A stretch of 64,000 bases of DNA from Gavia stellata (taxonomy: Eukaryota > Chordata > Aves > Gaviiformes > Gaviidae), in NCBI RefSeq assembly GCF_030936135.1, contig NC_082612.1, positions 17,405,001 through 17,469,000 of the forward strand, in the 5' to 3' direction. A model generated the notes under the pieces. It did not search any database. It saw only the letters and a list, made by a program, of their open reading frames with translations, and had not been told where the DNA came from. The translations under genes were made by a program, and so were the position numbers. Positions 25,201-37,212 of this stretch are shown here, in pieces; the first letter of the stretch is position 1; every line of letters begins with the position of its first letter.

Positions 25201-26535
25201 CTTTATGATCTCTTTGTAAGATCCTTGCAGACTGTTATCTTGATTTTATAAACTCTCTAACAAAGGCTAACTTGACTCTGGATTTCAATTAGGTTTCATG
25301 TTCTTGGCCCACTATGTTGATAAGTAACTCCATTTAATCATGTAATTGCAAATAAAAAAAAAAAAATCTCTGTGAGACTATTTGATTATCATTCCTTACA
25401 AAGGATTGTATCTTGCTTCATGATAAGCAGCAAATGACAATCCAGTAATAAAGAGCAGTTAAGAAAAGAACATACAAATATTTTTGGCTGTTATCTTTGA
25501 TATTTTTAAAAATTGTCTTGGTTCACAATGAAATAATGATACTTCAGTTAAGCAGAACTTTAAAAAAGTGACAGCTTGATTAAAAATTTTGTCTTTTATT
25601 TTGAAGGGTCTGAAATTTCTATTTCAAATACTTTGAAGGAGATTTTTAAACACAAAAAAGTATCACTGAAGAATACTGACAGCTTTCACTCACAGGATGC
25701 AGAAAAAAGGATGCCGACTACTTCAGTCAAGAATAGAAATATTTTTAAAAACTCAGTAGCTGCACTTTCCTTAAACAATTTGATGTGATAAAATAAATAA
25801 TAATTATGTATATATAATATTCATATATATTTGTACATAAATGCATGCATGTATGTACATATATATACAATTCTCTATTTCTCATTGTTAAAGCCTTTTG
25901 GAAAGTTTGTTCTTAGCAGATGCATTATGTTGTGTTTATTTTCAAAAACTGAAAAAGAAATGCTACACTAATACTAGTCCTCACAAGTTGCAATGAATTA
26001 TGCTTTACATTTAAGAAATACCAATTTAGTCTACTAGATGTAGAACAGTTTAGAAATTATCCTAAATCTGCATTTCTAGAATTCTAGATAATCCTAGAAC
26101 ACTTCAAATTGGTTCAGGCTTGACACTGTGAATACACACCCAGAATAATTTCAGCACCTAGTGGCATTTTTCCATAATTCTACCTTGGGCATGTCTCCGC
26201 ATCTTTCAAGCAAACTTTCAGATGAACAGGCTTAAGTAATGCAGAGACTATTTGAAAGTCAATATGAAGTCTTCTTGCTCCATTACTTGTGTTTCAGTGG
26301 GCTCAGTTAATCAAATCAGGAAACAGAAATAGAACTGTGAGATTTAATTGACTAGTCACAAACATGCATACAGGTCAGATTTCTGACTCCGACTTTGCAA
26401 TGTGATGGATGAAATTTTAGAAAACTGCAGCCACTCCAAGAACCTCTTAAACAAAAAATTAAGACAAGTGTTGACTTTTCTCAAATTACTGGATATATTT
26501 CATTGCTAAATTATTACCAACCCAAGGGCCACATT
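19291..26535. other. Unassigned non-coding DNA
   Basis: No gene recognised. A 128-codon plus-strand frame at 22739-23125 has no domain I can name. A pyrimidine-rich patch lies at about 22211-22251, a C-rich patch at 24120-24150, and a TTGG/TCAG tetranucleotide patch near 20738-20777. A perfect 14-bp palindrome, TCTAGAATTCTAGA, occurs at 26075-26088. Confidence 0.55.
25825..25866. repeat. AT-rich inverted repeat
   Basis: A 15-bp arm at 25825-25839 pairs with 25852-25866, matching at 14 of 15 positions. The 12-nt centre contains the palindrome GCATGC. It sits in a longer TA/TG-rich tract (about 25800-25870) and is most likely a low-complexity cruciform-prone site. Confidence 0.7.
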
Positions 26536-26640
26536 CACAGAATCATATGAAAATAGGACTGGAAGGGATGTGACATCTCCCTTTTGCCTTCTACTAAAGA
26601 CATTTCAAACACTATTTTTCACTTTTCGTTAAATAAAATT
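26536..26640 (-). repeat. Old CR1-like LINE 3'-end relic
   Basis: Starts with CACAGAATCATATGAAAATA followed by GGACTGGAAGGGATGTGACATC, a diverged form of the reverse-complemented CR1 3' end (usually GAATCATAGAA...GGTTGGAAGGGACCT). The similarity fades after about 26600. Orientation is minus. Confidence 0.6.
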
Positions 26641-29600
26641 CTTCCTTTCTGAGCAGTCACGCTGTCATTTCCAATATTTTAAAAGGACTTTCAGGCTGAA
26701 TTTTACTTCAGATTCCTTTGATATCCAGCACAGCTCAGGAAGTGCACTAGTGTGAAATTCCACATAGTAAAAGAGCTGCAATTCTCACCTTAAGTGAGGC
26801 ACTATTGTGCCACTGCATTATCCACAGCTTCTACAAACATGTGCAGCTTTTCTGTTCTGCTGCATACCCTGCAAACATTTAGAAAACAAAGCCTTGCAGT
26901 AGAGAGCTTGAGCTTTCGTTTGTGAGTCCAAATGCTGCATTCCAACATGCTTTTTAGAGACAGCTTTACAATCCCCCAAACTATAGCAAGCCATATTGCC
27001 AGACTAAGACAGAGGAAGAAGCAGCTTTGCAAAAATGCAAAGGAAAAAATATAAACATACAGTAGATATTGCTAGCCTAGCCCACTGGGCATATATTGTT
27101 GGTCACAGCATGGATCTGACACTGTGGGGTATATTTACAGCATGGGGTATGGAGAACTACACACACGAACAATCGTGAGAACAGTATATTTTGTCTTATG
27201 TGAAATGCATTGAAAATTGACCCTGTTGGGATGTAAATGGGGAGTTGGATTGTTGTGGAAATTCTACTGGTTTGTGTGCTTTTTAAGTGTTGAATTTTCT
27301 TTTTAAGTGATCAAAAGTGTCTTTGAGTCACAACAGTCAAAGATGGCAAAGACCACATATTGCTCTAATTCTGGTCTTCACGACATCTTGCAGAGATTAA
27401 TGCTTGAAAGATATTATTAGAACTTTTTATTCCTTTATCCCAAACTGACACCATATGAAAAGCTTGCCATGATAGCTCTTCAATATCTTCTCTTTTTATT
27501 TTTGAAGCTATACCATGTAAATTAAATGGGAAAATCACTTCAAAGCTAAAAGAAAGAGCTAATATGCACTACATACAGACATTTAAACACCTGCCATATC
27601 CTCTTTTGCTCAGGTAGTAGAATAATCACTCTACCCCTTGAAGTATGAGTGCCTCAGCCTTTCATTTTACATTGCTTCCTCTCTGCTTCTTTCTTTCCCC
27701 ATGGAATTGCTGAGTCCATGTTTACAAAGCTTCTTCTCACGTACATGGTAAGACCGAACAATATTACAATCCTCCTAATCGGTAGGACACAGTACTTTCA
27801 GGGCATTGTTTTCACAGTTGAGTCTAGCAGCAAAAGGAAAGGTTGATGGAATTGTGTCTGTTCTGAATATTGCCAGGAAACCATCCCTGGCAGAGATTCT
27901 TTACACCCGGGAGATAGCTAGGGATGAGTAAACAGACTGCTGTGGTCATACACCAGCACGTCACGAGGGACTGATCTACATCACCACTGAACGTTTCCAT
28001 TGACTTCTAGAGGCTCTGGTACTAAGCAGTGGGTTTCTAAATGAGTTTCTCAAGGAAAGGCTTCTCTTCAAAAACCTTTTGCAGCCTTACTTCTCCATTT
28101 GAATTAACCACACTAAGCCCATTGCTGTACCATCAGTATCGATAATTTCAAGGTACATATATATATCTCCAGCAAGCACAATAACATTACATTTTTGTGG
28201 AATTGCTTCTTTGTTACAGTAAAACATTGAAAAAAAAGTCTTATTTTACGGCATAACACCCCCCCACTCCCCCCATGTCCTAGTTCCATAGAGGAGCTAG
28301 ACTTTTGTAACAGATAAAGTAAAAATTTGTGTCCTTCCTTTAACTATCAATATTGTACCACAAGCCTAACAGAGAAAAGCTGACTCTATGTCATCGTTGA
28401 TAGTGTTATACAGCTTAGTATTTATTTCAAATTGCTCACACAGCAAAATAAAGGTATTGCTCAATCACCCATGCCATTATTTAAATAAGGAAACCATGCC
28501 TTCTTTCACCTAAAAGCACTTCAGAAAAGTGAATTTGAAATACTGTCCCATTTTCAAATATCAAAACCGGGATATATGGAAAGTTGAAAAGCTTGCAAAA
28601 CTTACCACTGTGACAAAATTCAATGTGAATTAAACCTTGATTTCCTGACTCTAATCAGTAAAGCAATCGGAATACAAGAGCTAGCAAATAAATTGAGTAG
28701 AAAGATGCATTTTCATATAGTCATTTTTTCAAGGGGAAATGAATATTATCTTCCATTTTCCAGTTTAAAAATACAGTGAAGATTACTCATCCTTAAAAGA
28801 GATGTTAGCACACTACTTACTGGTAATGTAGGAGCAATAATAGTTGACATAAGTGCAGAAGTGTTATGAAAACACGCCTTGTATATAAATGATATGAAAA
28901 AAACTATTGTATTTCAGAAAGTTTAAAAGCTGAATTTCTGCTTATTTAAAGCACATATAGAATTTTTATACTTAGATGACAAATTAATGGTATGCTGCGC
29001 CAGAATCCATAATTTACATATATGGTGTAAATATATGCCTATGGGAACTTCCACTTTTGAATTAAATACAATCACTTTTGAAGGATTATTTATCTTGGCT
29101 TAGATCTTTACCAAATATTAAAAGCCCTGCCTACAGATGAGTTGGTAAGTGGGTGTTCACTGCTTCACAGTTACCCACTGGAAGCTCAATGTATCTCAGA
29201 AGCCACAGAAACAGACACAGTAAGCAAAAACAGGGCTGTATGAATCTTGTAGTGTTTATCAGTATTAATGGTGGAACACACAATAAATTTCCAGGGCTAT
29301 CCAGAGCTAACATGCTTATTGGAAGAGGAGTCTCTGAGCTCTGATAAGTCCTCCTTCAATAGACTAATCTCTTTTCAAGGCAACTGCTGCATCTCTCTTG
29401 TCAACCAGTTTAATAACTGCTGTAACTCAAGAAGATGCAATGCTCTGGTCACTGAGCAAAAAAGCTCAAAAGCCCTCCAGAGGTAGGTCTTACCATATAC
29501 ATCATAATCTCATTTGAAGATCTATTTTTGTCTCCTCCACTCTTCCTGCCCATATTATAATCAGAATCTGACAGACCAATATGCTATCAAAGATCTGAAT

Positions 29601-29738
29601 AAGCATTTTAAATGAAAAGTCATTATCTAGAATATTGACTAGCATGAGGAGAGCACTTAAATACTTCAGGTCTTGGCCGACTTCAATAATCTCACAAAAA
29701 TGGCACCCTGTCTACAAGTGCTGTATACCAGCCTTGCT

Positions 29739-29789
29739 GCATTAAACTCAATGAATTTATGACTATTTCCAGCAGACAGGGATCTGGCC
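29739..29789 (+). repeat. Relic of a short ancient amniote repeat
   Basis: The run GCATTAAACTCAATGAATTT, then TATGACTATTTCCAGCAGACAGGGATCTGGCC, resembles a family common in turtles, crocodilians and birds with the pattern TTGACTTCAATGGAGTTATG...CAGC..GGATCTGGCC. I recall the pattern but cannot name the family with certainty. Confidence 0.45.
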
Positions 29790-31888
29790 AAAAGAAAGTA
29801 TAATTCAGCATTTCACAGTACCAGTTCAAGCACAGTTAAAGACAGTGCTAATGGTACATCAAAAACAGGGAAAAGCTTTTGTATGTTTGCCTTAAAAGTA
29901 CCTCTTATGTCTGCAGGTGAAAAAAAAAATCCTTTTACATTTCTTTTACAATCAGAGGCTTACAGCTGTTAGAGTTAGCTGTTATTACTTATGAAAATAC
30001 AGTAATGAAAAATTAGTTTAAAAAGAGATCCTGCGACTTAAAGTTCGAGTGAGAGAGTTATTTTTTGAATAATGATTTCTTCAGCACAGCAGCTGTCATG
30101 AGGACACTTGTGAAAAGTGACAGGAGAAGGAGACTGTCTTGTTAACGCATCAATGATGAGCACAACTGTCTTAATTTCAATCCAGTGCTCTTTTCATCCA
30201 AATGCAGCACAAGAACATTGAATTTTGTCTGGACAAGGCATGGCTCCCACTCTCCTCTGCCACTTATGCCTTCTTTCCACCAATCTTCTGATTTATATAC
30301 ACATTTGAAAAATAATCTATGCTTGCAAAGATGGACATTTGTCTTTCAGTGTCCTTAAATTCCACATTTTTGTGCAACCTACAGAGTGCTATCTTTGGGC
30401 CAACATTCTAGAAATAGGTTTAGAGCCTAAATGAACTGCAGGAAATTCCCATGAAAGTGTGGGAGTAACCGACAAGATTTTGGCCTTGAGTTTCTAACAT
30501 ACAGCTTGGCTGCTATTACCTGGCAAAGTAAAGGGAAAGGGTATAAGAAATGCAAATCATGGACCATTTTCCATACAGACTTTAGTCTGACGTTTTCTCT
30601 GACTCCAAGCTTGTTACAAGAAAAACTCTTCTTATTCTGACATTAAAGAACCAAAAACCCAGCCTGCTACACACTTCATGGTTTTGTGGAGGTTTTTGAT
30701 TGATTTTTTTTCCTTTTATTTTCACCTCTCTCCTGTTCGCACAATCCCTGACTGCAGTCATTGTCCCTTTCCCAGTGGAATCATGCCCTGAGACACGCTA
30801 AGTGTATCAGCTTAGACTTCGCAGTAGCACTGTACCCTCAATGCTAGCATAACCCAGAGAAGCATCCTTCTCTCCTCTCTCCTTTTCACCTCCTCTTTTC
30901 AGCACACACACTGTGGATTCTTTCTGCACATCCAGATTCATTTGCATGTAAATGTGGAGTTCCTCTGCCTACCATTCTGAAGCAAAAGTGGCAGAAAAAC
31001 AGCTCTGCCCCTGAATTTGAACCTTCAAAGAGATGACAACTGAACGCGCCCTTCTTAATATTAATACACGTAGAAAAAACGTTACAGGTTAAGTGTGAGG
31101 CTCAGTTGCTGAGTTAGTAGGTTTTGTGTTGGAAACTGCTGAAAACTAAGGATCTTATCTCATCCTACGGAAATCCAATAGGTAAGCTAACTCAATTTTT
31201 GCAAAGTATACATCAGTTCTTCAGCGGCAGGGGGGGGTTGTGGTAGTAAATTTGTTTGTGGAGATGTATATACCACATATACAGGTTCTAACAGATGATG
31301 TGGAAGGTGCAACACCTTCATGCCCTTCATTACATTCATATCGTTTTGAGGAGTTGAAATTTTTACCTAATTTCTTGGATCCATCTTTTCCATCCATGAG
31401 AGGGTGCACCCATGGTAGCAGCACTGTAATTAGGTTCTTCACTTTTGCACCAAGAGGAGGAAATAACGTGAAAGCCATTTCAATTGCTTGATGCTGTTTG
31501 ATGCTTCATACAGCAGCAGTGGAAGCTGAAGAAAAGAAAAAAATGCATAATGACCAACACCTTTTCTCTGATATATATATATAAATGCAATTGACATTCA
31601 CAGTAATAACCTGTACAGATAGATTTTCTTTTATTACTTAGCTGAAACACATCAGGAGGGAACTGTGAACTTGTGCAAGTTAAAAGGTTGAGATATATGT
31701 AGGCTTATAAGCTGCGCATCTGCTGGATGTGATTAAAAAACAGGACAAAGGTGCCCAGTTTGCAAAGATTTAATTGATTACTGTTCTAATACTTCAGCTA
31801 GTTCAATAGGCAGATGTGTTCTGTAATGACACTCACTAAATAATACGGTTCAATCTTTTCTGAGTGGAGTCCAGTGATAAGCATGACT

Positions 31889-31960
31889 AAAATTTTCAAA
31901 GGTGTTCAAAACTTAATGGGAGATGAATGTGTAACTATTCTTCAGCCCCTTTGAAAATCT
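31889..31960. repeat. Palindromic relic of a short ancient amniote repeat
   Basis: ATTTTCAAAGGTG at 31892-31904 pairs with CCCCTTTGAAAAT at 31946-31958 (12 of 13). Between them is a degenerate TTAATGGGA-like centre. This is the layout of the palindromic ATTTTCAAAAGTGCCTAA-type repeats common in sauropsid genomes. Confidence 0.5.
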
Positions 31961-33600
31961 CAAGCTTGAGACTTACTGTTTATCGACCACAAACTGTGAT
32001 CAGCACACCTGAAGTTAGACCATTAAATTACAGGGTTAAATGAAATATTTGTTAACAGTACCCTATTAAAAAAAAGAAAGAGCTAAAATTTCAAGTAAGA
32101 AATTATTCTTACCACACTTTATACGCTGATCTTCAGCAGCAGCTGATCACAACTTATTTTAAAAAATGGAACTACTCCAACATGAAAAAGGAATCCGATC
32201 CTGTAAGTGTACCTCACGCGTACTTCTGCTGCACTCGGGAAGCAGGAGTCCTCATGAGACCAAGGAGCTTTGGCACTCACATCTGGAGGGCTCACTTCCT
32301 TGAAAATTATAGCCTTGTTCCTGAGCAAAGGAACAATTAAAGTAATGTAAATTTCTGGGTATCTCCTTTTTGTAGCAACAGTTAGAATAACCTCTCTAGA
32401 AGCATGTTGGGGGTGAGGGGGGGGGCATTTTTCCCTTGTGATTAACATCCAAAAGCAATCCATGTCCAGGGTGCCGATACTGAGGCTCAGGGTAAGAACA
32501 TCTGTTGCTTCCTTTAGAAAAGGGAAATGAGCCAAATGCCTTATAGCACTGCATTGCCAGCAGTCTTGGTCTTTAACCGTTTGGGCTATATCAGAATCTA
32601 TGCCTGGAGGCGAAGGGATCTGTATTACACAAGGAATACATTTCAAGGCCAATTCAGCACTGAATTTCCAATGTTTTGTTGTTACAGTTCAATAAAATCA
32701 CTTTGTATTACATTCATTTGTTTCTGTATAAAATGAAGTGAATGTCACACTTTTTTGTCATACCATTTTTATTTAACGGGTTTTTTTCTAAACCCATTAG
32801 TTAAAAAAGTTATAACAAGGCAAATCATTTATCAAAATGAAAAATGTTGTACTCCTTGAGCAAGGAAAGGGGAGTCTAAATAGAATGTCCCTGCTCTTAA
32901 ATTAATGGAACCATCTTACATTTAATATTTTCTCTCAAGTAGTTATGTAAGTACTCCAAGATCATTAATGAAGAAGTACAGAATTGCAATTTACAGCCAA
33001 AGGGCAAAACTGCTAAAAAAGCATTTCAGAATCATGTCATCGAATGATACAGTCTAGGAAAATAAATATAAGAATCATTGATCTCCAATATCATAATTAA
33101 ATGTACACAACACATGACAAGGATAAAGGACAACAAAGTTCATTAAAACTTGACTTGGAACCTAAGATGCAGGACTAATCAAGCAGACGTACTAGGGAAG
33201 GCTTAGGTTTATAAACAAGAAGCACTTTCATTTTAATAAAAAGAATTTTAAAATTAGATTTTTTTTTTTTGGTCACTATTCCAATTTTAATATCTATTAA
33301 CCATTACCCTTATTTATTTATAAAGACAATTCATTTGTGTGCAACATCCCCAAATGTACCATTGGACAGTTCATATGCTGGTATTGTGATATGTTACATT
33401 TCTGTCCCCTAGAATCACTGCAGCAGTTCAGTCGTCCTTTGTAAGTCCAGCTGTCAGTTACCATCCAGACACCAATACACACATTCCTAGCCTTCTTTCT
33501 AAAAAATCTGGTCAAACAGATTTGCCCAGGCTTTCTTAAGTAATGCAACAACTGATCTTTTATTGTAGAATATGTTTATGGCAACAAAAGAAAATTCACA

Positions 33601-33925
33601 GAAATCAGATGGAATTCATCCCAGCGAGCTAATGGAACTTGCAGAAATAGTGTTGGAGCCACTGGCTCATATTCTTCAGAACTAATGGAGAATAGCCAAG
33701 GTCCCAGAGCTGGGAAATGACAAACCATATTACCTATTTTGAAGAAAAAAAATAAAAAACAGCCAACCTACCAGAGGAATTACAGAACAGAGAATTCAAA
33801 TTCGAATTGCCAAGTTAGCTAGCAAAGCAGTCAGTTTGCAACCTGCTACAAAGGCATGCTGAAAGGTGGGTGATAAACAATAGAAATAGGAATTGGCAAA
33901 GACAAAGCATGTCTATGATATAAAC
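33601..33925 (+). pseudogene. Ancient CR1/L3-like reverse transcriptase fragment (N-terminal part)
   Basis: Translated in one frame from about 33608, the DNA gives DGIHPSELMELAEIVLEPLA, then HILQN, a stop, and WRIAKVPELG. This matches the opening of the CR1/L3-class reverse transcriptase domain (pattern DGIHP.VLKELAE...PLA.IFE.SW..G.VP.DW). Just after, CCTATTTTGAAGAAAAAAAA corresponds to the PIFKKGKK segment. A piece near 33895-33920 (TGGCAAAGACAAAGCATGTC) resembles the later FVK.KSC segment, so part between is deleted or scrambled. Multiple stops and indels make it non-functional. The divergence is far greater than in the CR1 at 17.3-19.3 kb, so it is an old insertion. Confidence 0.65.
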
Positions 33926-36900
33926 ACTATTCAACATGGGCCTCCTGCTCAGTGCTATTGCTATCACTCAGCCCCTTAGTACAATCGGGCTGCCTTAAGA
34001 CACTTCCACATGTGCCAGCAAGTACAATAGTCACCGTTTATCAGACTTTGGGAGGAACAGTCTGCCGGTCTAATTCCTCATTGCTTCCAAGCGCTTGGGC
34101 AGAATTATTTTGGTAATGTACCTTTATACCATTCAAACATTTTCCAACATTAGACCACCTTGCATTTGTCAAATACTATGCTTTAAATTGCATGCTGAGT
34201 ACGCTAAAAAGACTTACGACATATAACAGAAGATGGAACACAGATCTAGCACACTCATATTGGAATATTCCTATATAGGGATTAGGTCTACAATCTCATC
34301 AGTCACGAAAACAGTTTAAGACCCAATTGCCAGGGTTTGATTTGCAGTGTTTTAGGAAGGTCATTTCCCTGCCAGTTACAAGAAGCTTCTCATGTTGAAA
34401 ATCAAACGATAAAAATAGATTCCTCTTTGTTCCCACAGGACATGGGAACTAGAAGCCAGCAAACACAGAAACACTTAGAACAGCCAGGTTTATCAGGAAA
34501 CACAAAAAATTTGATTCCCTGTTTAATTTAGCCCTAAAGTACTTGGATAAATAATGAGTTCACCTCTTTCAGAAAATAAATCATTTTCTCCATTTTAACA
34601 AACATATATATATCTCTTTCAAAAACTCCAGCAGTTGAACTGTCTTCATTTTTAACGCTGCTTCTTTACACGAACATACGTGCCATTTCAGGAACCATCC
34701 GGCAAACCATTTTACTTTTGCTTCTTCATTACCGAAGAAAACATGCCTGTTTTCTGGCATGGCATAGCTTCCTGTATATGCCACAAGTAAATTCTGTATG
34801 TAGGCACTCAGTCTGGTCTAGGGACTCAGATCCTAACTCTTGCTGTGCCGATATCTGAGGTGGAATAAAACATATAGGGAGTACCTTTTGCAAACTGACG
34901 GAGGAAAAAAAATTCTTGTGCTTCGTAAAGCAAGTGAGACAGATAATCCCAGGCATAAGCAAGGTCACAAACCAGAAGGAACACAGATACCTTACTAAGC
35001 TATTAAGAAGTGCAAATTCAACTAGGCAGACTTATGCTGCTCCTAACTTAACATCTTTTACCCCGTTCCACAAGCAGTGAGTGAGTGTTCTCCTTGCAAG
35101 GACTAGAGCATTTGCTCTGTAATTCTATGAAATAGAAATGCTTTCTACTACTGGAATCAGGTCCATATCACCTGACTATAAAAGTCACAGCAACATGTTT
35201 TACTTATGTTATTTCTATTCACTGCTATCAGAAATTTTCTAGCTGTTATAATTCATTTTGAAGACTTCACTTCTGTTAGCTAGCCTGTATTCAATGAGAA
35301 TATCTAAGTAGTACATAGGTATGCTTATCACTTATTTTAAAACGTTAAAAAGAAGTGTTATCATTATTTTGTAAGGGAAAATAATAGGCTAGAATGGTTA
35401 GAGCTGATTAGAATGACCAATAATACAATAAATGTAAGAAGGCATGCTTGGTTTGCTTACCATTAGTGCTGCATCTCTCTCGAAAACTATACAGTGATTT
35501 ATTTGTAACAATGTATCCATTGTTTCCTGCTTTTTTTACTTTTATAATTATTCTTATCCTAGATTTTAATTTTTCTTAGAATATTATGCCTGAAATGCAA
35601 GGTATTGCCATTTTTCCCTAATACTTGTAGTTATTCTATGTGTTATCTGCTTCAGAGGTAAGAAAGAAAGAAATGTAAACAGGAATGTAAGACAGATCCA
35701 AGCTAATTAGAATAATATACAAGAAAAACAGATGCAGGTTAGGCTGGAGTCTCAAAAGTGCCATTTCTTAATGGTGTACCCTGGGATTTTATTTTGCTCC
35801 CCTCCATTTCTTTTCCTTCAGTTTTTCAAGTCAAAATGTAAAGAATCTGTGGAACCAAACAGAACCCTCAGTTAATTTTAAATTATTTTAAAATGTTCAT
35901 CTATGGGACAAAAATAAGACCTTTAAAAGCTTTTGCTTCAAAGTGGAGTAGCATGGTACAACTGCCAGCTCTTCCTCGTCCGCTGGGCAAAAAAGCAGCA
36001 GCAGAAGTAACACTAAAATGACCGTGTATCCCACATACTGGTTGCATTCTGTAAGTATTTAGAAATACATTCACAGGATGAAGGACCCCAAAAAATAATT
36101 ACCTGATAGTATTGGAACAGAAATCTAAGGAAATCCACAGAATTTGCCAAGTCCAGACCAGAGCTCCAGATATGCAGAGATATCAAGAACATAGTAAAAA
36201 AAAAGAAAAAGGGGAGGGGTAGATTTCACGCTAAAAATGTGGGGTTTTTTTCTTATGAAATTACCCTTTAAATCTTAAACCATGATTAAAGTTTGGATAC
36301 AGTGTGAAATATCACACATAACTCTAAAATACATTTTCATATTCCATACAATGAGATAGTTGAAACAGATATACAATACTCCTCTAAATGGATTGTGCTT
36401 CTGAAGCTCTATTAGAATAAACTTTACATATATTTTCATCAACGTGGCAGACTTGTCTCATTATCCAGATTCATATTTGTTTTCCAGAGGATTTCAATTG
36501 TAAGTATTTGGTAGCCAACTCTGAAAAAAGAAAAAGCGCATTCATCACTTCCCTAATATAGATATATGACAGCCTGAGGTGCAATAAAGCTTGTATTGCC
36601 TCCAGTTTGGGAAGTCTCTATTAATAACAGGTGGCAGAGCTATAAGTTAGATATATGTATTTTCCCAAATGACTGTCAGCCAAAACTTTATAGAATATTA
36701 CACATAAAAGAACTGTGTGCTGATATCATTACTAAGGTTGCATACTCAAGCATTAGGAATCTCTTTTGCATGTGCATTATGATAAGGTCCTTAATTTCAT
36801 GATCCACATGAGTCCTGTCTCCTTCACTGCACCAGGCTGATGGTGTTCACCTTATGAGCAGCTATTTGGGTTTTTTTTTTTCTCCTATTTCAGTGTGTTA

Positions 36901-37015
36901 TCCCAGGACTTGATTACCATACAGTACTCATGCTCTGAGCTGAAGATGAAATTAGTAATTTCCTCATCAGCTTCTTCATGGGACTCATCACGAGAGTATC
37001 AGATGTTCAGAGACG
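33926..37015. other. Unassigned non-coding DNA
   Basis: No gene or recognisable repeat beyond short TA-rich and A-rich runs (for example TATATATATA near 34605-34614). Confidence 0.5.
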
Positions 37016-37100
37016 TTAACAAATTTACCTTTGCAACAACCTAAGGGAGGAATGGGTTTTATTATGGCCATTGTACTGCTTAGGAGCCAAGGCACAAAGG
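37016..37100 (+). repeat. MIR-like 3' relic
   Basis: TTTGCAACAACCTAAGGGAG, then a TTTATTATGGCCATTGTACTG stretch and AGGAGCCAAGGCACAAAGG, parallels the MIR/CORE-SINE part CAACAACCCTGTGAGGTAGG...TTATTATCCCCATTTTACAG...GAAACTGAGGCACAGAG. Strongly diverged. Confidence 0.5.
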
Positions 37101-37212
37101 ATCAGATTTTTCACAGTTAAATAGGTACCCAAAAATGCATGAAGGAGCCTAATAGTTTTCCCAGAAGTGCTAAAACACTCAATTTCCAGCACACAGGTGC
37201 TTTTGAAATTTC
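37101..37212 (+). repeat. Relic of a short ancient amniote repeat
   Basis: The run AAATAGGTACCCAAAAATGC, later GGAGCCTAA and then CAGGTGCTTTTGAAA, resembles the repeat pattern TTTAGGCACCTAAA.ATGCA..TAGGCGCCTAA...GTGCTTTTGAAAAT seen widely in turtles, crocodilians and birds. It abuts the MIR-like relic on its left. Confidence 0.5.

Larger units (their letters stand above)
26641..33600. other. Unassigned non-coding DNA with short repeat relics
   Basis: No host gene recognised. A 177-codon minus-strand frame at 32119-32652 is the longest in the window but has no known domain. Short C- or G-rich runs lie at 28257-28275, 31230-31238 and 32409-32427. The palindromic relics at 29739-29789 and 31889-31960 are listed separately. 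Confidence 0.55.
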
